A DNA stretch of 64,000 nt from Bacillus sp. V5-8f (GTDB lineage: Bacteria; Bacillota; Bacilli; Bacillales; DSM-1321), in contig NZ_PGUW01000001.1 in NCBI RefSeq assembly GCF_002863565.1, positions 334,909 to 398,908 on the forward strand, given 5' to 3'. Made by a program: the position numbers and the translations under genes. The notes under the pieces are model-generated. The model ran no database searches. It had not been told where the DNA came from and worked only from the letters and a program-made list of their open reading frames with translations. Of this stretch, positions 33,051 through 42,055 are shown one piece after another (position 1 is the stretch's first letter; each line of letters opens with the position of its first letter).

Positions 33051-34262
33051 TTGAATCAAACGGAACCTAAATTGTGTACGAAGAATTTTATCATTGTATC
33101 CTCCGTGAACTTTTTCCTAACATTAGTGTTTTATCTATTAGTTGTTACCATGGCTGTCTATGCAGTGGATGAATTTCATGCTTCGGCCAGCGAAGCCGGG
33201 CTTGTAACCGGGATTTTTATTATCGGTGCTTTAATTGGACGGCTATTTACTGGACGCATTATTGATTCGATCAGCCGCAAAAAAATGTTGTTCATAGGAC
33301 TAATCTTTTTCACTTTGACGACGTCTTTATACTTTGCCAATTTCGGCCTGGCCTTCCTGCTTATTAACCGTTTAATCCATGGCATTGCGCTGGGTATGGC
33401 AAGTACAGCAACAGGGACCATTGTTGCCCAGATAATCCCGCCAACCCGCAGAGGGGAAGGAATCGGCTATTACAGCATGAGTGCGACACTGGCTACAGCA
33501 ATCGGGCCATTCATTGGATTATATATGAGCCAGCACACAAGCTTTGAAATGATTTTCAGTTTCTGCCTTGCTTTAGGGATCATTAGTTTACTAACAGCAA
33601 TTTTCCTCACTGTACCAGTATTGAAGAATGGCTCAACAAAACCAGTTGAAAAAAAAGGTTTCCAGCTTTCCGGCTTTGTTGAGCCAAGGGCATTGCCAAT
33701 TGCGGTCATCACTCTGGCTGTGGCATTCTGTTACTCCAGCGTTCTTTCTTTTATCAATTTCTATGCCCTTGAAATCGGCCTGGTCGATGCAGCAAGCTTT
33801 TTCTTTATCGTATATGCAGCAGCTGTCTTGGTATCACGTCCATTTACTGGCCGGTTAATGGATAGAAAAGGCGCCAACTTTATTATGTATCCGGCCTTTA
33901 TAATCCTCGGTGCCGGAATGCTGCTTTTAAGCTCAGCAAGCCATGGAGCAACACTTTTAGTGGCCGGTATCCTAATTGGCCTTGGGTTTGGCAATATGCA
34001 GTCAATCACCCAGGCAGTAGCCGTAAAATTAACTCCGCCTCACCGTATGGGGTTAGCCACATCAACGTTCTTTATATTTCTTGATGCAGGCCTTGGATTC
34101 GGCCCTTATCTGCTTGGATTCATCATTCCACTGACTGGATACAGCACCCTGTATGTGATTATGGGCATAGCCGTCCTTGCAACTACCGCGCTATACTACT
34201 TTTTGCACGGGAGGAAAGAAAGGGCTGCTTGGTCGGCAGTTGATGCTTCGCATTCCGTTTAA
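33051..34262 (+). CDS. MFS transporter, YwoG/drug-efflux type
   Basis: A 403-residue 12-helix major facilitator with the loop 2-3 motif GRLFTGRIIDSISRKKM (about 63-79) and loop 8-9 motif GRLMDRKG. It matches the YwoG/YfhI-type drug or metabolite exporters. It follows the MarR gene with a GGAGATAAAAAA ribosome-binding site and TTG start at 33051. It probably exports an inhibitor that relieves the MarR protein; substrate unknown. A strong terminator follows. Confidence 0.88.
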   Translation: MNQTEPKLCTKNFIIVSSVNFFLTLVFYLLVVTMAVYAVDEFHASASEAGLVTGIFIIGALIGRLFTGRIIDSISRKKMLFIGLIFFTLTTSLYFANFGLAFLLINRLIHGIALGMASTATGTIVAQIIPPTRRGEGIGYYSMSATLATAIGPFIGLYMSQHTSFEMIFSFCLALGIISLLTAIFLTVPVLKNGSTKPVEKKGFQLSGFVEPRALPIAVITLAVAFCYSSVLSFINFYALEIGLVDAASFFFIVYAAAVLVSRPFTGRLMDRKGANFIMYPAFIILGAGMLLLSSASHGATLLVAGILIGLGFGNMQSITQAVAVKLTPPHRMGLATSTFFIFLDAGLGFGPYLLGFIIPLTGYSTLYVIMGIAVLATTALYYFLHGRKERAAWSAVDASHSV

Positions 34263-34271
34263 TAGACTAGT

Positions 34272-34306
34272 AAGGGACATCCTTCATGTGGATGTCCCTT
34301 ACTTTG
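34272..34306 (+). terminator. Terminator of the marR-MFS operon
   Basis: AAGGGACATCC pairs with GGATGTCCCTT around an 8-base loop (TTCATGTG), nine bases after the stop. Confidence 0.85.
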
Positions 34307-34380
34307 TTGCCTATTATCATCCTTGCGATGCAAAAATTTTTGCTTTGTAGTCTTCTCCAAGAAACATATATATTGCCTAT

Positions 34381-34575
34381 CTAAACCAGCCAATGTTGGG
34401 GAACATGCAAAGAAGGCGGTAATTTCGTATTTCGGTCGCCGTTTGCAGAATTTATTTGTGCTTGAGTAAGAAAAATACTCCCTACCAGGATAGCTCCACT
34501 TAAATCAGCATCTCTCAAATCTGCACCAATAAAGTCAGCCATTCTTAAGTCCGATTCACCCAGAAAGGGATTAAA
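34381..34575 (-). pseudogene. C-terminal remnant of a pentapeptide-repeat protein
   Basis: On the minus strand one frame without a start codon reads ESDLRMADFIGADLRDADLS, then GAILVGSIFLTQAQINSANG and ends HVPQHWLV. This is the A(D/N)LRxADLxGA pentapeptide-repeat pattern with the C-terminal tail typical of YjbI-like proteins. Everything before the last four or five repeats is missing, so it is a dead fragment. The 34307-34750 gap otherwise contains only the ahpC control region. Confidence 0.7.
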
Positions 34576-34671
34576 CCAAATAGTAGATTTTAACTGATAT
34601 TTTCAGTAAGCTTATTTTACATGTATTTATCTTGACAAAATAGTTAGTTTTATATGAAAATAAGTATTGAA

Positions 34672-34686
34672 TTAGAATTATTATAA
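34672..34686 (+). promoter_or_regulatory. PerR box upstream of ahpC
   Basis: TTAGAATTATTATAA matches the PerR consensus TTATAATNATTATAA in all fixed positions but one. It overlaps the likely -10 TATAAT (34682-34687) of ahpCF. Confidence 0.75.
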
Positions 34687-34750
34687 TAAAGTCTTGTCCT
34701 GAACAAGCTTTATAAAATTCTCATAAATCACATCTAGGAGGAATTTGACT

Positions 34751-35314
34751 ATGTCACTTATTGGTAAAGAAGTAAAACCATTTACAGCTAAAGCCTTCCA
34801 TAACGGCGAATTTATTGATGTATCTGATGCAAACCTTAGAGGAAAATGGAGTGTAGTTTGCTTTTACCCAGCAGATTTCACATTCGTATGCCCTACTGAA
34901 TTGGAAGACTTGCAGAACGAATATGCAACCCTAAAAGAACTTGGCGTAGAAGTATATTCTGTTTCTACAGATACTCATTTCACACATAAGGCTTGGCATG
35001 ATCACTCAGAAGCGATCAGCAAAATTGAATATATTATGATTGGCGACCCTTCACAAAGAATTTCTCGCAACTTCGACGTACTAAACGAAGAAGAGGGCCT
35101 TGCTGACCGCGGAACTTTCATTATCGATCCAGATGGCGTTATCCAAACTGTTGAAATCAATGCTGGCGGAATCGGCCGTGATGCAAGCACTCTTGTAAAC
35201 AAGGTTAAGGCAGCTCAATATGTACGCAACAACCCAGGTGAAGTTTGCCCGGCTAAATGGCAAGAAGGCGCTGAAACACTTAAACCAAGCCTTGATCTTG
35301 TAGGAAAGATTTAA
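34751..35314 (+). CDS. ahpC: Alkyl hydroperoxide reductase subunit C (2-Cys peroxiredoxin)
   Basis: A 187-residue typical 2-Cys peroxiredoxin with peroxidatic C47 in [12 protein letters not shown] and resolving C166 in GEVCPAKW. It reduces hydroperoxides and is re-reduced by AhpF. The start is ATG 34751, nine bases after AGGAGG; an upstream in-frame TTG at 34745 is not needed. The gene is followed by ahpF 15 bases later. The PerR box upstream predicts peroxide induction, as in B. subtilis. Confidence 0.96.
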   Translation: MSLIGKEVKPFTAKAFHNGEFIDVSDANLRGKWSVVCFYPADFTFVCPTELEDLQNEYATLKELGVEVYSVSTDTHFTHKAWHDHSEAISKIEYIMIGDPSQRISRNFDVLNEEEGLADRGTFIIDPDGVIQTVEINAGGIGRDASTLVNKVKAAQYVRNNPGEVCPAKWQEGAETLKPSLDLVGKI

Positions 35315-35329
35315 GGAGTACGATCAATA

Positions 35330-36859
35330 ATGGTATTAGATGCAGATATCAAAGCACAATTAGCCCAATATCTTCAAATGATGGAGGGCGATGTACTGCT
35401 TAAAGTTAGCGCAGGATCCGATGACGTATCACGCGACATGCTTGCGTTAGTGGATGAATTAGCCACTATGTCATCTCGCATTAAGGTTGAAAAAACAGAA
35501 TTACAGAGAACACCAAGCTTTAGTGTAAATCGTATCGGCGAAGACACGGGTGTAACTTTTGCCGGTATCCCGCTGGGCCACGAATTTACTTCATTAGTGT
35601 TAGCTCTCTTGCAGGTTAGCGGAAGAGCCCCAAAAGTTGATCAAAAAGTAATTGATCAAGTGAAAAACATTAAAGGCGACTATCATTTTGAATCTTACAT
35701 CAGCCTAAGCTGCCACAACTGCCCGGATGTTGTACAGGCACTGAACTTGATGAGCATCCTTAACCCTGGTATTTCGCATACTATGATCGATGGTGCAGCA
35801 TTCAAGGAAGAAGTGGAAAACAAGGGCGTCATGGCAGTGCCAACGGTGTTCCTAAACGGGGAATCATTTGGCAGCGGCCGTATGTCGCTTGAAGAAATTC
35901 TTGCTAAAATGGGAAGTACTGCGGACGCATCAGAGTTTACTGACAAAGATCCATTCGATGTACTTGTTGTCGGAGGCGGACCAGCCGGTGCAAGTTCGGC
36001 TATCTATGCAGCACGTAAAGGCATTCGTACAGGCATTGTCGCTGAACGTTTTGGCGGTCAAATTATGGACACCTTAGGTATTGAGAATTTCATCTCTACG
36101 AAATATACAGAAGGTCCTAAACTTGCAGCGAGCCTTGAAGAGCATGTTAAAGAGTATGACATCGATGTCATGAATTTACAGCGTGCTACGCGCCTAGAAA
36201 AGAAAGACCTAATCGAAGTTGAACTTGAAAATGGTGCAGTTTTGAAGAGTAAAACTGTTATTCTTTCAACAGGTGCCCGCTGGCGCAATGTTGGTGTGCC
36301 TGGTGAAGCAGAGTTCAAGAACAAAGGTGTAGCGTACTGCCCTCATTGTGATGGCCCACTATTTGAAGGAAAACACGTAGCCGTAATCGGCGGAGGCAAT
36401 TCTGGCATTGAAGCAGCAATAGACCTGGCAGGTATTGTAAAGCATGTAACCGTTCTTGAATTTATGCCAGAACTGAAAGCGGATGGTGTACTGCAAGAAC
36501 GTCTTTACAGCCTACCTAACGTAACGGTACTAAAGAACGTCCAAACAAAAGAAATTACCGGTACTGACAAAGTGAACGGTATTAGTTATATCGATCGTGA
36601 GACAGAAGAAGTTCATCACATTGAACTGGAGGGCGTTTTCGTTCAAATCGGTCTTGTACCAAATACAGACTGGCTTGGTGATACGGTTGAACGTACTCGT
36701 ATGGGAGAAATCGTAGTCGATAAACACGGCGCAACAAACCTCCCTGGTGTATTTGCGGCAGGCGACTGTACAGATAGCGCATATAAGCAAATCATCATTT
36801 CTATGGGATCAGGTGCAACTGCAGCCTTAGGTGCATTCGATTATCTAATCCGAAATTAA
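35330..36859 (+). CDS. ahpF: Alkyl hydroperoxide reductase subunit F (NADH:peroxiredoxin disulfide reductase)
   Basis: A 509-residue flavoprotein. An N-terminal domain of two thioredoxin folds carries SCHNCPDV (about 126-133). The thioredoxin-reductase-like core has the FAD motif [19 protein letters not shown] (about 207-225), the redox CPHCDGP (about 337-343), an NADH motif [18 protein letters not shown] and [10 protein letters not shown]. It transfers electrons from NADH to AhpC. It is cotranscribed with ahpC under PerR and ended by a clear terminator. In B. subtilis ahpCF is adjacent to gntZ, and here the gnt operon follows directly. Confidence 0.96.
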   Translation: MVLDADIKAQLAQYLQMMEGDVLLKVSAGSDDVSRDMLALVDELATMSSRIKVEKTELQRTPSFSVNRIGEDTGVTFAGIPLGHEFTSLVLALLQVSGRAPKVDQKVIDQVKNIKGDYHFESYISLSCHNCPDVVQALNLMSILNPGISHTMIDGAAFKEEVENKGVMAVPTVFLNGESFGSGRMSLEEILAKMGSTADASEFTDKDPFDVLVVGGGPAGASSAIYAARKGIRTGIVAERFGGQIMDTLGIENFISTKYTEGPKLAASLEEHVKEYDIDVMNLQRATRLEKKDLIEVELENGAVLKSKTVILSTGARWRNVGVPGEAEFKNKGVAYCPHCDGPLFEGKHVAVIGGGNSGIEAAIDLAGIVKHVTVLEFMPELKADGVLQERLYSLPNVTVLKNVQTKEITGTDKVNGISYIDRETEEVHHIELEGVFVQIGLVPNTDWLGDTVERTRMGEIVVDKHGATNLPGVFAAGDCTDSAYKQIIISMGSGATAALGAFDYLIRN

Positions 36860-36871
36860 TAATATTTTTTG

Positions 36872-36914
36872 AAAGTCGCTTCGCTATCCAACCGATAGTA
36901 AAGCGACTTTTTTT
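36872..36914 (+). terminator. Terminator of ahpCF
   Basis: AAGTCGCTT pairs with AAGCGACTT, extended by CTATC/GATAG inside, followed by a T-run, 13 bases after the stop. Confidence 0.9.
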
Positions 36915-37061
36915 GTTTCTGGGACATAGCTAATTTTCAAATAATGTGACTTTTATGCAGGTTTGTAAAGAAATCTTCCGATCACTTCGGATTTTGTCGA
37001 ATCCTATTGCTTATATTTTGGCAGTGTACATGAACATCTGTAGAATTTTGAAATAAAGCGC

Positions 37062-37105
37062 TTGCATAAAGGGAAATTTGCGTTATAATACTTGTATACA
37101 AGTAT
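37062..37105 (+). promoter_or_regulatory. gnt promoter with GntR operator
   Basis: TTGCAT (37062-37067), 16 bases, TATAAT (37084-37089), overlapped by the perfect 18-bp palindrome ATACTTGTATACAAGTAT at 37088-37105. This is the same sequence as the known B. subtilis GntR operator. Confidence 0.9.
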
Positions 37106-37129
37106 ACTTAAATGCAAAGAGGTAGAAAT

Positions 37130-37861
37130 ATGGAGAATCCTGGAGAATTTTTATATCCCGAAAAATGGCTTTCAAAAGCTTCTGCCGGTGATAAAGTTGC
37201 AAGTGAACTGAGGATGCGCATTATTTCGGGGTTGATTGAAAGCGGTACCACCCTTTCGGAAAATAAAATAGCCACCGACTTTTCGGTAAGCCGGTCTCCC
37301 GTTCGTGAAGCTTTAAAAATTCTTTCAAATGAAAACCTCATCCGGCTCGAAAGAATGGGTGCAGTTGCGCTTGGGTTAACCGAAAAAGAAGTAGAAGAAA
37401 TTTACGATGTACGTTTACTTATAGAGACCTTTGTATTTGAAAGGCTTGTCAGGATCGACACACATGATCTAGTAAAGGAACTAAGCAAGATCTTTGAAAT
37501 GATGAAAGTGGCGATCAAATATCGGGATGCTGATGAATTCTCTTATCAAGATGTCCTATTTCACGAAACAATTATTCGTGCTATAGATCATTCTTACATG
37601 CTCATGATCTGGAACAATTTAAAACCCGTCATGGAAAGCTTCATCCTTTTGTCCATGCGCGTACGATTTAAGGAAAATTACGAAGACTTTACAAGGATTA
37701 TGGAAAATCATCAGTTGTATATTGAAGCAATAAAAACCAAAGATAGGTCCCTTATGATTAAGTCCTTACATCTAAATTTTGATGATGTCCAAGGAAAAGT
37801 AGAACACCTATGGATGTCCCAGCAACTGTTATCGAAAGGGGTTGAAGAAGAAAATGACTAA
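37130..37861 (+). CDS. gntR: Gluconate operon repressor GntR
   Basis: A 243-residue FadR-subfamily GntR regulator: N-terminal winged helix with FSVSRSPVREALKIL (about 52-66) and a C-terminal FCD ligand domain with VLFHETIIRAIDHSYMLMIW. It is very close to B. subtilis GntR, which binds gluconate and releases its operator. Start ATG 37130 follows AGAGGTAG; the frame opens at 37112 but lacks a ribosome-binding site there. It overlaps gntK by 8 bases (ATGACTAA), the same coupling as in B. subtilis. Confidence 0.96.
   Translation: MENPGEFLYPEKWLSKASAGDKVASELRMRIISGLIESGTTLSENKIATDFSVSRSPVREALKILSNENLIRLERMGAVALGLTEKEVEEIYDVRLLIETFVFERLVRIDTHDLVKELSKIFEMMKVAIKYRDADEFSYQDVLFHETIIRAIDHSYMLMIWNNLKPVMESFILLSMRVRFKENYEDFTRIMENHQLYIEAIKTKDRSLMIKSLHLNFDDVQGKVEHLWMSQQLLSKGVEEEND
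37237..37250 (+). promoter_or_regulatory. Intragenic cre site in gntR
   Basis: TGAAAGCGGTACCA lies inside the gntR coding sequence. It matches cre except for one base and is identical, in sequence and position class, to the CcpA target within B. subtilis gntR. It predicts catabolite repression of the operon by roadblock. Confidence 0.8.
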
Positions 37862-39395
37862 CTACATGTTAGGTGTGGATATTGGTACAACCAGTACCAA
37901 AGCCGTTCTTTTCAGTGAAAAAGGTGATGTAATCCAACAGGAGAATATCGGGTACCCTCTCTATACACCTGATATATCCACTGCTGAACAAGATCCGGAA
38001 GAGATTTTTCAAACTGTTACAACTGCCATTTCAAATATCATGACACAACACTCACAAAAAAAGTTATCGTTTATCTCTTTCAGTAGCGCCATGCACAGTG
38101 TTATTGCCATAGATGAGAATGACCGTCCGCTCACACGATGTATCACCTGGGCAGATAATCGCAGTGAGGCTTGGTCGCATAAAATAAAGGATGAATGGAA
38201 TGGGCATGAAATCTATAAACGCACAGGTACACCCATTCATCCCATGTCACCTTTAAGCAAAATTGTATGGATTGTGAACGAACGTTCTGAAATCGCTACC
38301 AAAACAAAAAAATATATTGGGATTAAAGAGTATATCTTTAAAAAGCTCTTCAATCGCTATGTTGTCGACCATTCCTTGGCTTCAGCCATGGGCATGATGA
38401 ATCTTAAGAACCTGGATTGGGATGCAGAAGCTCTAAAGATTGCAGGTATAACGCCGGATCAATTGTCTGATCTTGTTCCAACAACCCAGATATTTACTGA
38501 CTGTCATCCTGAGCTGGCAAGACAGATGGGAATTGATCCAAGCACACCCTTTGTGATTGGTGCGAGTGATGGAGTGCTTTCTAATTTAGGTGTAAATGCG
38601 ATCGGAAAAGGTGAGATCGCGGTTACGATCGGGACAAGCGGTGCCATTCGAACTATTATCGATCAGCCGCAAACCGATGAAAAAGGACGGATATTCTGCT
38701 ATGCCTTAACGGAAAAGCATTGGGTGATTGGCGGGCCGGTAAACAATGGCGGAATGGTCCTTCGCTGGATCAGGGATGAATTTGCCTCTTCCGAGATGGA
38801 AACAGCGAAAAGACTGGGTATCGATCCGTACGACGTATTAACAAAGATTGCTGAACGTGTAAGGCCAGGTGCCGATGGATTGCTATTTCACCCATATCTT
38901 GCAGGCGAACGGGCACCATTATGGAATCCGGATGTGCGTGGTTCCTTTTTTGGACTAACTATGTCACATAAAAAAGAGCATATGATCCGGGCTGCACTCG
39001 AAGGAGTTATTTACAATTTATATACTGTATTTTTAGCCTTAAATGAATGTATGGATGGGCCTGTGACCCGAATCCAGGCAACCGGAGGTTTCGCTAGGTC
39101 GGATGTTTGGCGTCAAATGATGTCTGATATATTTGATTCTGAAGTAGTAGTTCCGGAAAGCTACGAAAGTTCATGTCTCGGTGCATGTATTTTAGGACTA
39201 TACGCGGTTGGAAAAATCGATTCATTTGAGATAGTTTCTGAAATGATTGGCAGCACGCACAAACACGCACCAAAAGAGGATGCTGTGAAAGAATATAAGC
39301 AATTACTGCCGATTTTTATTAACTTATCCAGAATATTGACAGACGATTACTCACGAATTGCCAATTATCAAAGAAACATAATAAAACACAACTAG
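37854..39395 (+). CDS. gntK: Gluconokinase GntK
   Basis: A 513-residue FGGY-family kinase: N-terminal phosphate loop DIGTTSTKAVLF (about 8-19), SSAMHS in the first domain, FGGY_C signature with VTIGTSGAIRTI and ATGGFARSDVWRQMMSDI near 410-427. It phosphorylates gluconate to 6-phosphogluconate. The start is ATG 37854 overlapping the gntR stop; the frame extends to TTG 37842 but B. subtilis starts at MTNYMLGVDIG-like sequence. It is the second gene of gntRKP. Confidence 0.95.
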   Translation: MTNYMLGVDIGTTSTKAVLFSEKGDVIQQENIGYPLYTPDISTAEQDPEEIFQTVTTAISNIMTQHSQKKLSFISFSSAMHSVIAIDENDRPLTRCITWADNRSEAWSHKIKDEWNGHEIYKRTGTPIHPMSPLSKIVWIVNERSEIATKTKKYIGIKEYIFKKLFNRYVVDHSLASAMGMMNLKNLDWDAEALKIAGITPDQLSDLVPTTQIFTDCHPELARQMGIDPSTPFVIGASDGVLSNLGVNAIGKGEIAVTIGTSGAIRTIIDQPQTDEKGRIFCYALTEKHWVIGGPVNNGGMVLRWIRDEFASSEMETAKRLGIDPYDVLTKIAERVRPGADGLLFHPYLAGERAPLWNPDVRGSFFGLTMSHKKEHMIRAALEGVIYNLYTVFLALNECMDGPVTRIQATGGFARSDVWRQMMSDIFDSEVVVPESYESSCLGACILGLYAVGKIDSFEIVSEMIGSTHKHAPKEDAVKEYKQLLPIFINLSRILTDDYSRIANYQRNIIKHN

Positions 39396-39417
39396 TAAAC
39401 TACATGGGGGAATTAAA

Positions 39418-40764
39418 ATGCCATTAATCATTGTTGCAATTGGGATTGTAGCATTACTGCTTTTAATTATGGGCTTAAAACTAAACACCTTTATTTCGCT
39501 TATTATTGTATCATTCGGTGTCGCTCTAGCACTTGGAATTCCTTTAGATCAAATCGTGAAAACAATCGAAGCAGGATTAGGCGGAACACTTGGCCACTTA
39601 GCATTAATTTTTGGCCTTGGCGCAATGTTGGGTAAATTGATAGCGGATTCAGGGGGAGCTCAGCGTATTGCGATGACCCTCGTAAACAAATTCGGTGAAA
39701 AAAATATCCAATGGGCGGTTGTAGCTGCTTCTTTCATTATCGGGGTTGCACTGTTTTTTGAAGTAGGTTTAGTTCTATTAATTCCAATTGTATTTGCAAT
39801 CTCAAGACAATTAAAGGTTTCAATCCTGTATCTCGGTATTCCGATGACAGCAGCTTTATCCGTTACACATGGTTTCTTGCCGCCACACCCAGGACCAACT
39901 GTTATTGCTGGTGAATATGGCGCTAACATTGGGGAAGTTTTGCTTTATGGTTTTATTATCGCAATTCCAACGGTTATTTTAGCTGGACCTGTATTTACGA
40001 AAATTGCTAAAAAGCTAGTACCTCAATCATTCACAAAAACAGGTAATATTGCCTCTTTAGGTGAACAAAAAGAATTCAAACTTGAAGACACGCCTGGTTT
40101 TGGAATCAGTGTTTTCACAGCTTTACTTCCTGTTATTTTAATGTCCATCGCAACAATTATTACTCTAGTTCAAAAAACGATAGGATTTGAAGATAATAGT
40201 TTCCTAGCTGCAATCCGTTTTATTGGTGAAGCTGGTACTTCGATGTTGATATCTCTATTAGTTGCCGTCTATACAATGGGAATCGCAAGAAAAATCCCAA
40301 TCAAAAATGTGATGGAATCCTGTACAACAGCCATTTCACATATTGGTATGATGCTCTTGATCATCGGGGGCGGCGGTGCTTTCAAACAAGTATTGATTGA
40401 TGGCGGTGTTGGCGACTATGTAGCTGAATTGTTCAAAGGGACTTCTTTATCACCTATCCTGCTGGCGTGGGTAATTGCAGCCATCTTACGTATTTCCTTG
40501 GGATCTGCTACTGTAGCTGCATTAACAACGGCTGGATTAGTGATTCCATTGTTGGGCCAAACTGACGTTAACCTCGCTCTAGTCGTTCTGGCAACTGGCG
40601 CTGGTAGTTTAATAGCATCCCATGTTAATGATGCTGGTTTCTGGATGTTCAAAGAGTACTTCGGTCTCAGCATGAAAGAAACTTTTGCTACATGGACTTT
40701 ACTTGAGACAATCATATCGGTAGCCGGACTTGGATTTATCCTGTTACTAAGCTTATTCGTATAA
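39418..40764 (+). CDS. gntP: Gluconate:H+ symporter GntP
   Basis: A 448-residue 12-helix GntP-family permease with SVTHGFLPPHPGPTVIAGEY (about 142-161) and the GSATVAALTTAGLV substrate region. It imports gluconate with protons and is the third gene of the operon. GGGGGAATTAAA precedes ATG. The B. subtilis fourth gene gntZ (6-phosphogluconate dehydrogenase) is missing after gntP; a YqeC-like enzyme is encoded at 6.5 kb. Confidence 0.95.
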   Translation: MPLIIVAIGIVALLLLIMGLKLNTFISLIIVSFGVALALGIPLDQIVKTIEAGLGGTLGHLALIFGLGAMLGKLIADSGGAQRIAMTLVNKFGEKNIQWAVVAASFIIGVALFFEVGLVLLIPIVFAISRQLKVSILYLGIPMTAALSVTHGFLPPHPGPTVIAGEYGANIGEVLLYGFIIAIPTVILAGPVFTKIAKKLVPQSFTKTGNIASLGEQKEFKLEDTPGFGISVFTALLPVILMSIATIITLVQKTIGFEDNSFLAAIRFIGEAGTSMLISLLVAVYTMGIARKIPIKNVMESCTTAISHIGMMLLIIGGGGAFKQVLIDGGVGDYVAELFKGTSLSPILLAWVIAAILRISLGSATVAALTTAGLVIPLLGQTDVNLALVVLATGAGSLIASHVNDAGFWMFKEYFGLSMKETFATWTLLETIISVAGLGFILLLSLFV

Positions 40765-40876
40765 TAGAAAAAGTGTCTGTAACTTCCCAGATTTTGTCGA
40801 TACCTATTCGATATATTTCGGGTTGTGACAGGCACTATTTTTTATCAATAGGACATTTTACTTACTTTATTCATAA

Positions 40877-40921
40877 AAAGATAGGAGCGCCGTCACTCTC
40901 TGAACGGCACTCCTATCTTTT
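40877..40921. terminator. Bidirectional terminator between gntP and the convergent secreted-protein gene
   Basis: A 16-17 bp stem with one mismatch (AAAGATAGGAGCGCCGT / ACGGCACTCCTATCTTT) and T-runs on both strands. It ends the secreted-protein gene and can end gntRKP. Confidence 0.92.
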
Positions 40922-41792
40922 ATGGTTTCATTGTCATCCAACTGCCAACATGGTGAACGGCGATTCCACTATACCCAGGTGTACCGGCATAAAAATCTTT
41001 AACCTTATCCAGTTCCTGATTCATATAGGCTTGTCCTTCTTCAAAGAAGGTCAGCATTCCACCTTCACTCGTCTGTCCAGTTTCTACACCGATAACCAGC
41101 TGTTTATTATATTTCCCTGCAAGGGCCATTTCTTTTGTGACTAATTCAATAATCATTGATGCTGAATCCCTATAAGCCATAATTGTAACACTGTTAGTAT
41201 TCGCTATCATCCATTCAGCAAGAATCCCTTTTCCGTATGTGTTTTTATACGAAATTTCATCAAACCAGAATGGTATGTCAGCTTCCAGTGGAAGAGCTAA
41301 AGCCGCTGTACTGCTTTTTGCCTTCGTCAATAATGCTTGATATGTTTTGACAGTAGATGCTTGATTAGTGGACCATCCACTATATAAGTAAGGCTCTACG
41401 TCTAAATGTACACCAGCAAACTTTTGGAAAGAAGAAGATCCATCTTGGTAAGTTTTTAACCAATTCATTAATAGATCCAAGCTTTTGTAGCCATCTGGAG
41501 CGACCCACTGAGGTGCGCCATCCAGTGCATAAACCTTCATCCCCTTGGAAGAGGCTTTCTCAATAAAGCTTTGGTAAACAGTTATAGGAATGTCGCGGTC
41601 AATTTGCAAATAAACCTTGTTCAGATTCTTCTCTTCCAAAAAAGCAATAGTCCCTGATTCATCGTTAACAATCATCCATGGATTCCAAAGCCATGTAGCA
41701 TGTGTCTCGGTAACCGCTGCTTTCGCACTCCCTCCAAAACCCCCAGCAAGAGACAGGAACAATACAATAGCTGCCATTACTACCTTTTTCAT
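40920..41792 (-). CDS. Secreted protein of unknown function (TIM-barrel-like), under a c-di-GMP riboswitch
   Basis: A 290-residue exported protein: signal peptide with lipid-free AKAAVTETHA cleavage region (about 22-31) and a mature domain with a repeated beta-alpha pattern (VYLQIDRDIPI, FAGVHLDVEPYLYSGW, SVTIMAYRDS, LVIGVETGQTSEGG). The acidic residues of HLDVEPY are placed as in glycoside-hydrolase-like barrels, so a carbohydrate-active function is possible but unproven. GGAGGG precedes ATG 41792. Its leader is a c-di-GMP-I riboswitch, pointing to a role in the motility/biofilm switch. Confidence 0.85.
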   Translation of the reverse strand: MKKVVMAAIVLFLSLAGGFGGSAKAAVTETHATWLWNPWMIVNDESGTIAFLEEKNLNKVYLQIDRDIPITVYQSFIEKASSKGMKVYALDGAPQWVAPDGYKSLDLLMNWLKTYQDGSSSFQKFAGVHLDVEPYLYSGWSTNQASTVKTYQALLTKAKSSTAALALPLEADIPFWFDEISYKNTYGKGILAEWMIANTNSVTIMAYRDSASMIIELVTKEMALAGKYNKQLVIGVETGQTSEGGMLTFFEEGQAYMNQELDKVKDFYAGTPGYSGIAVHHVGSWMTMKP

Positions 41793-41798
41793 TTTTTG

Positions 41799-41832
41799 CC
41801 CTCCATTCTGTCAGCCAAGGCTCACAGAATGG
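41799..41832 (-). promoter_or_regulatory. Expression platform hairpin of the c-di-GMP riboswitch
   Basis: On the minus strand CCATTCTGT pairs with ACAGAATGG, with AGCC/GGCT inside. The 3' arm overlaps the first two G of the GGAGGG Shine-Dalgarno (41804-41799). No T-run follows, so regulation should act on translation. Confidence 0.7.
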
Positions 41833-41835
41833 AAC

Positions 41836-41916
41836 CTGGCAACCTGACGACCATACACAACAACATGTGCTTAGGCTCATGGCTTTGCGTCCTTCCCTTT
41901 CGAAGAAGTTTGCCTT
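41836..41916 (-). ncRNA. c-di-GMP-I (GEMM-I) riboswitch aptamer
   Basis: Minus-strand sequence follows the GEMM-I core: GGCAAAC, a P2 stem capped by CGAAAG (GAAA tetraloop), GGACGCAAAGCC, GCCTAA, a P3 stem, then GGTCGTCAGGTTGCC. GGCAA and TTGCC close P1, as in the Vibrio Vc2 aptamer. The gene for a secreted protein begins about 40 bases later. Confidence 0.93.
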
Positions 41917-42055
41917 TTTCAGAAAATTATTTTCTTTATTATACCCCATCCTCTTTGTAAAGTAATGATAATATTTGTCATTTTATAGAAAAACATTTTA
42001 CCGATTGTTAAAAAAACATTTCATATTATTAAGTATACACAGCAGTAGACAAAGT

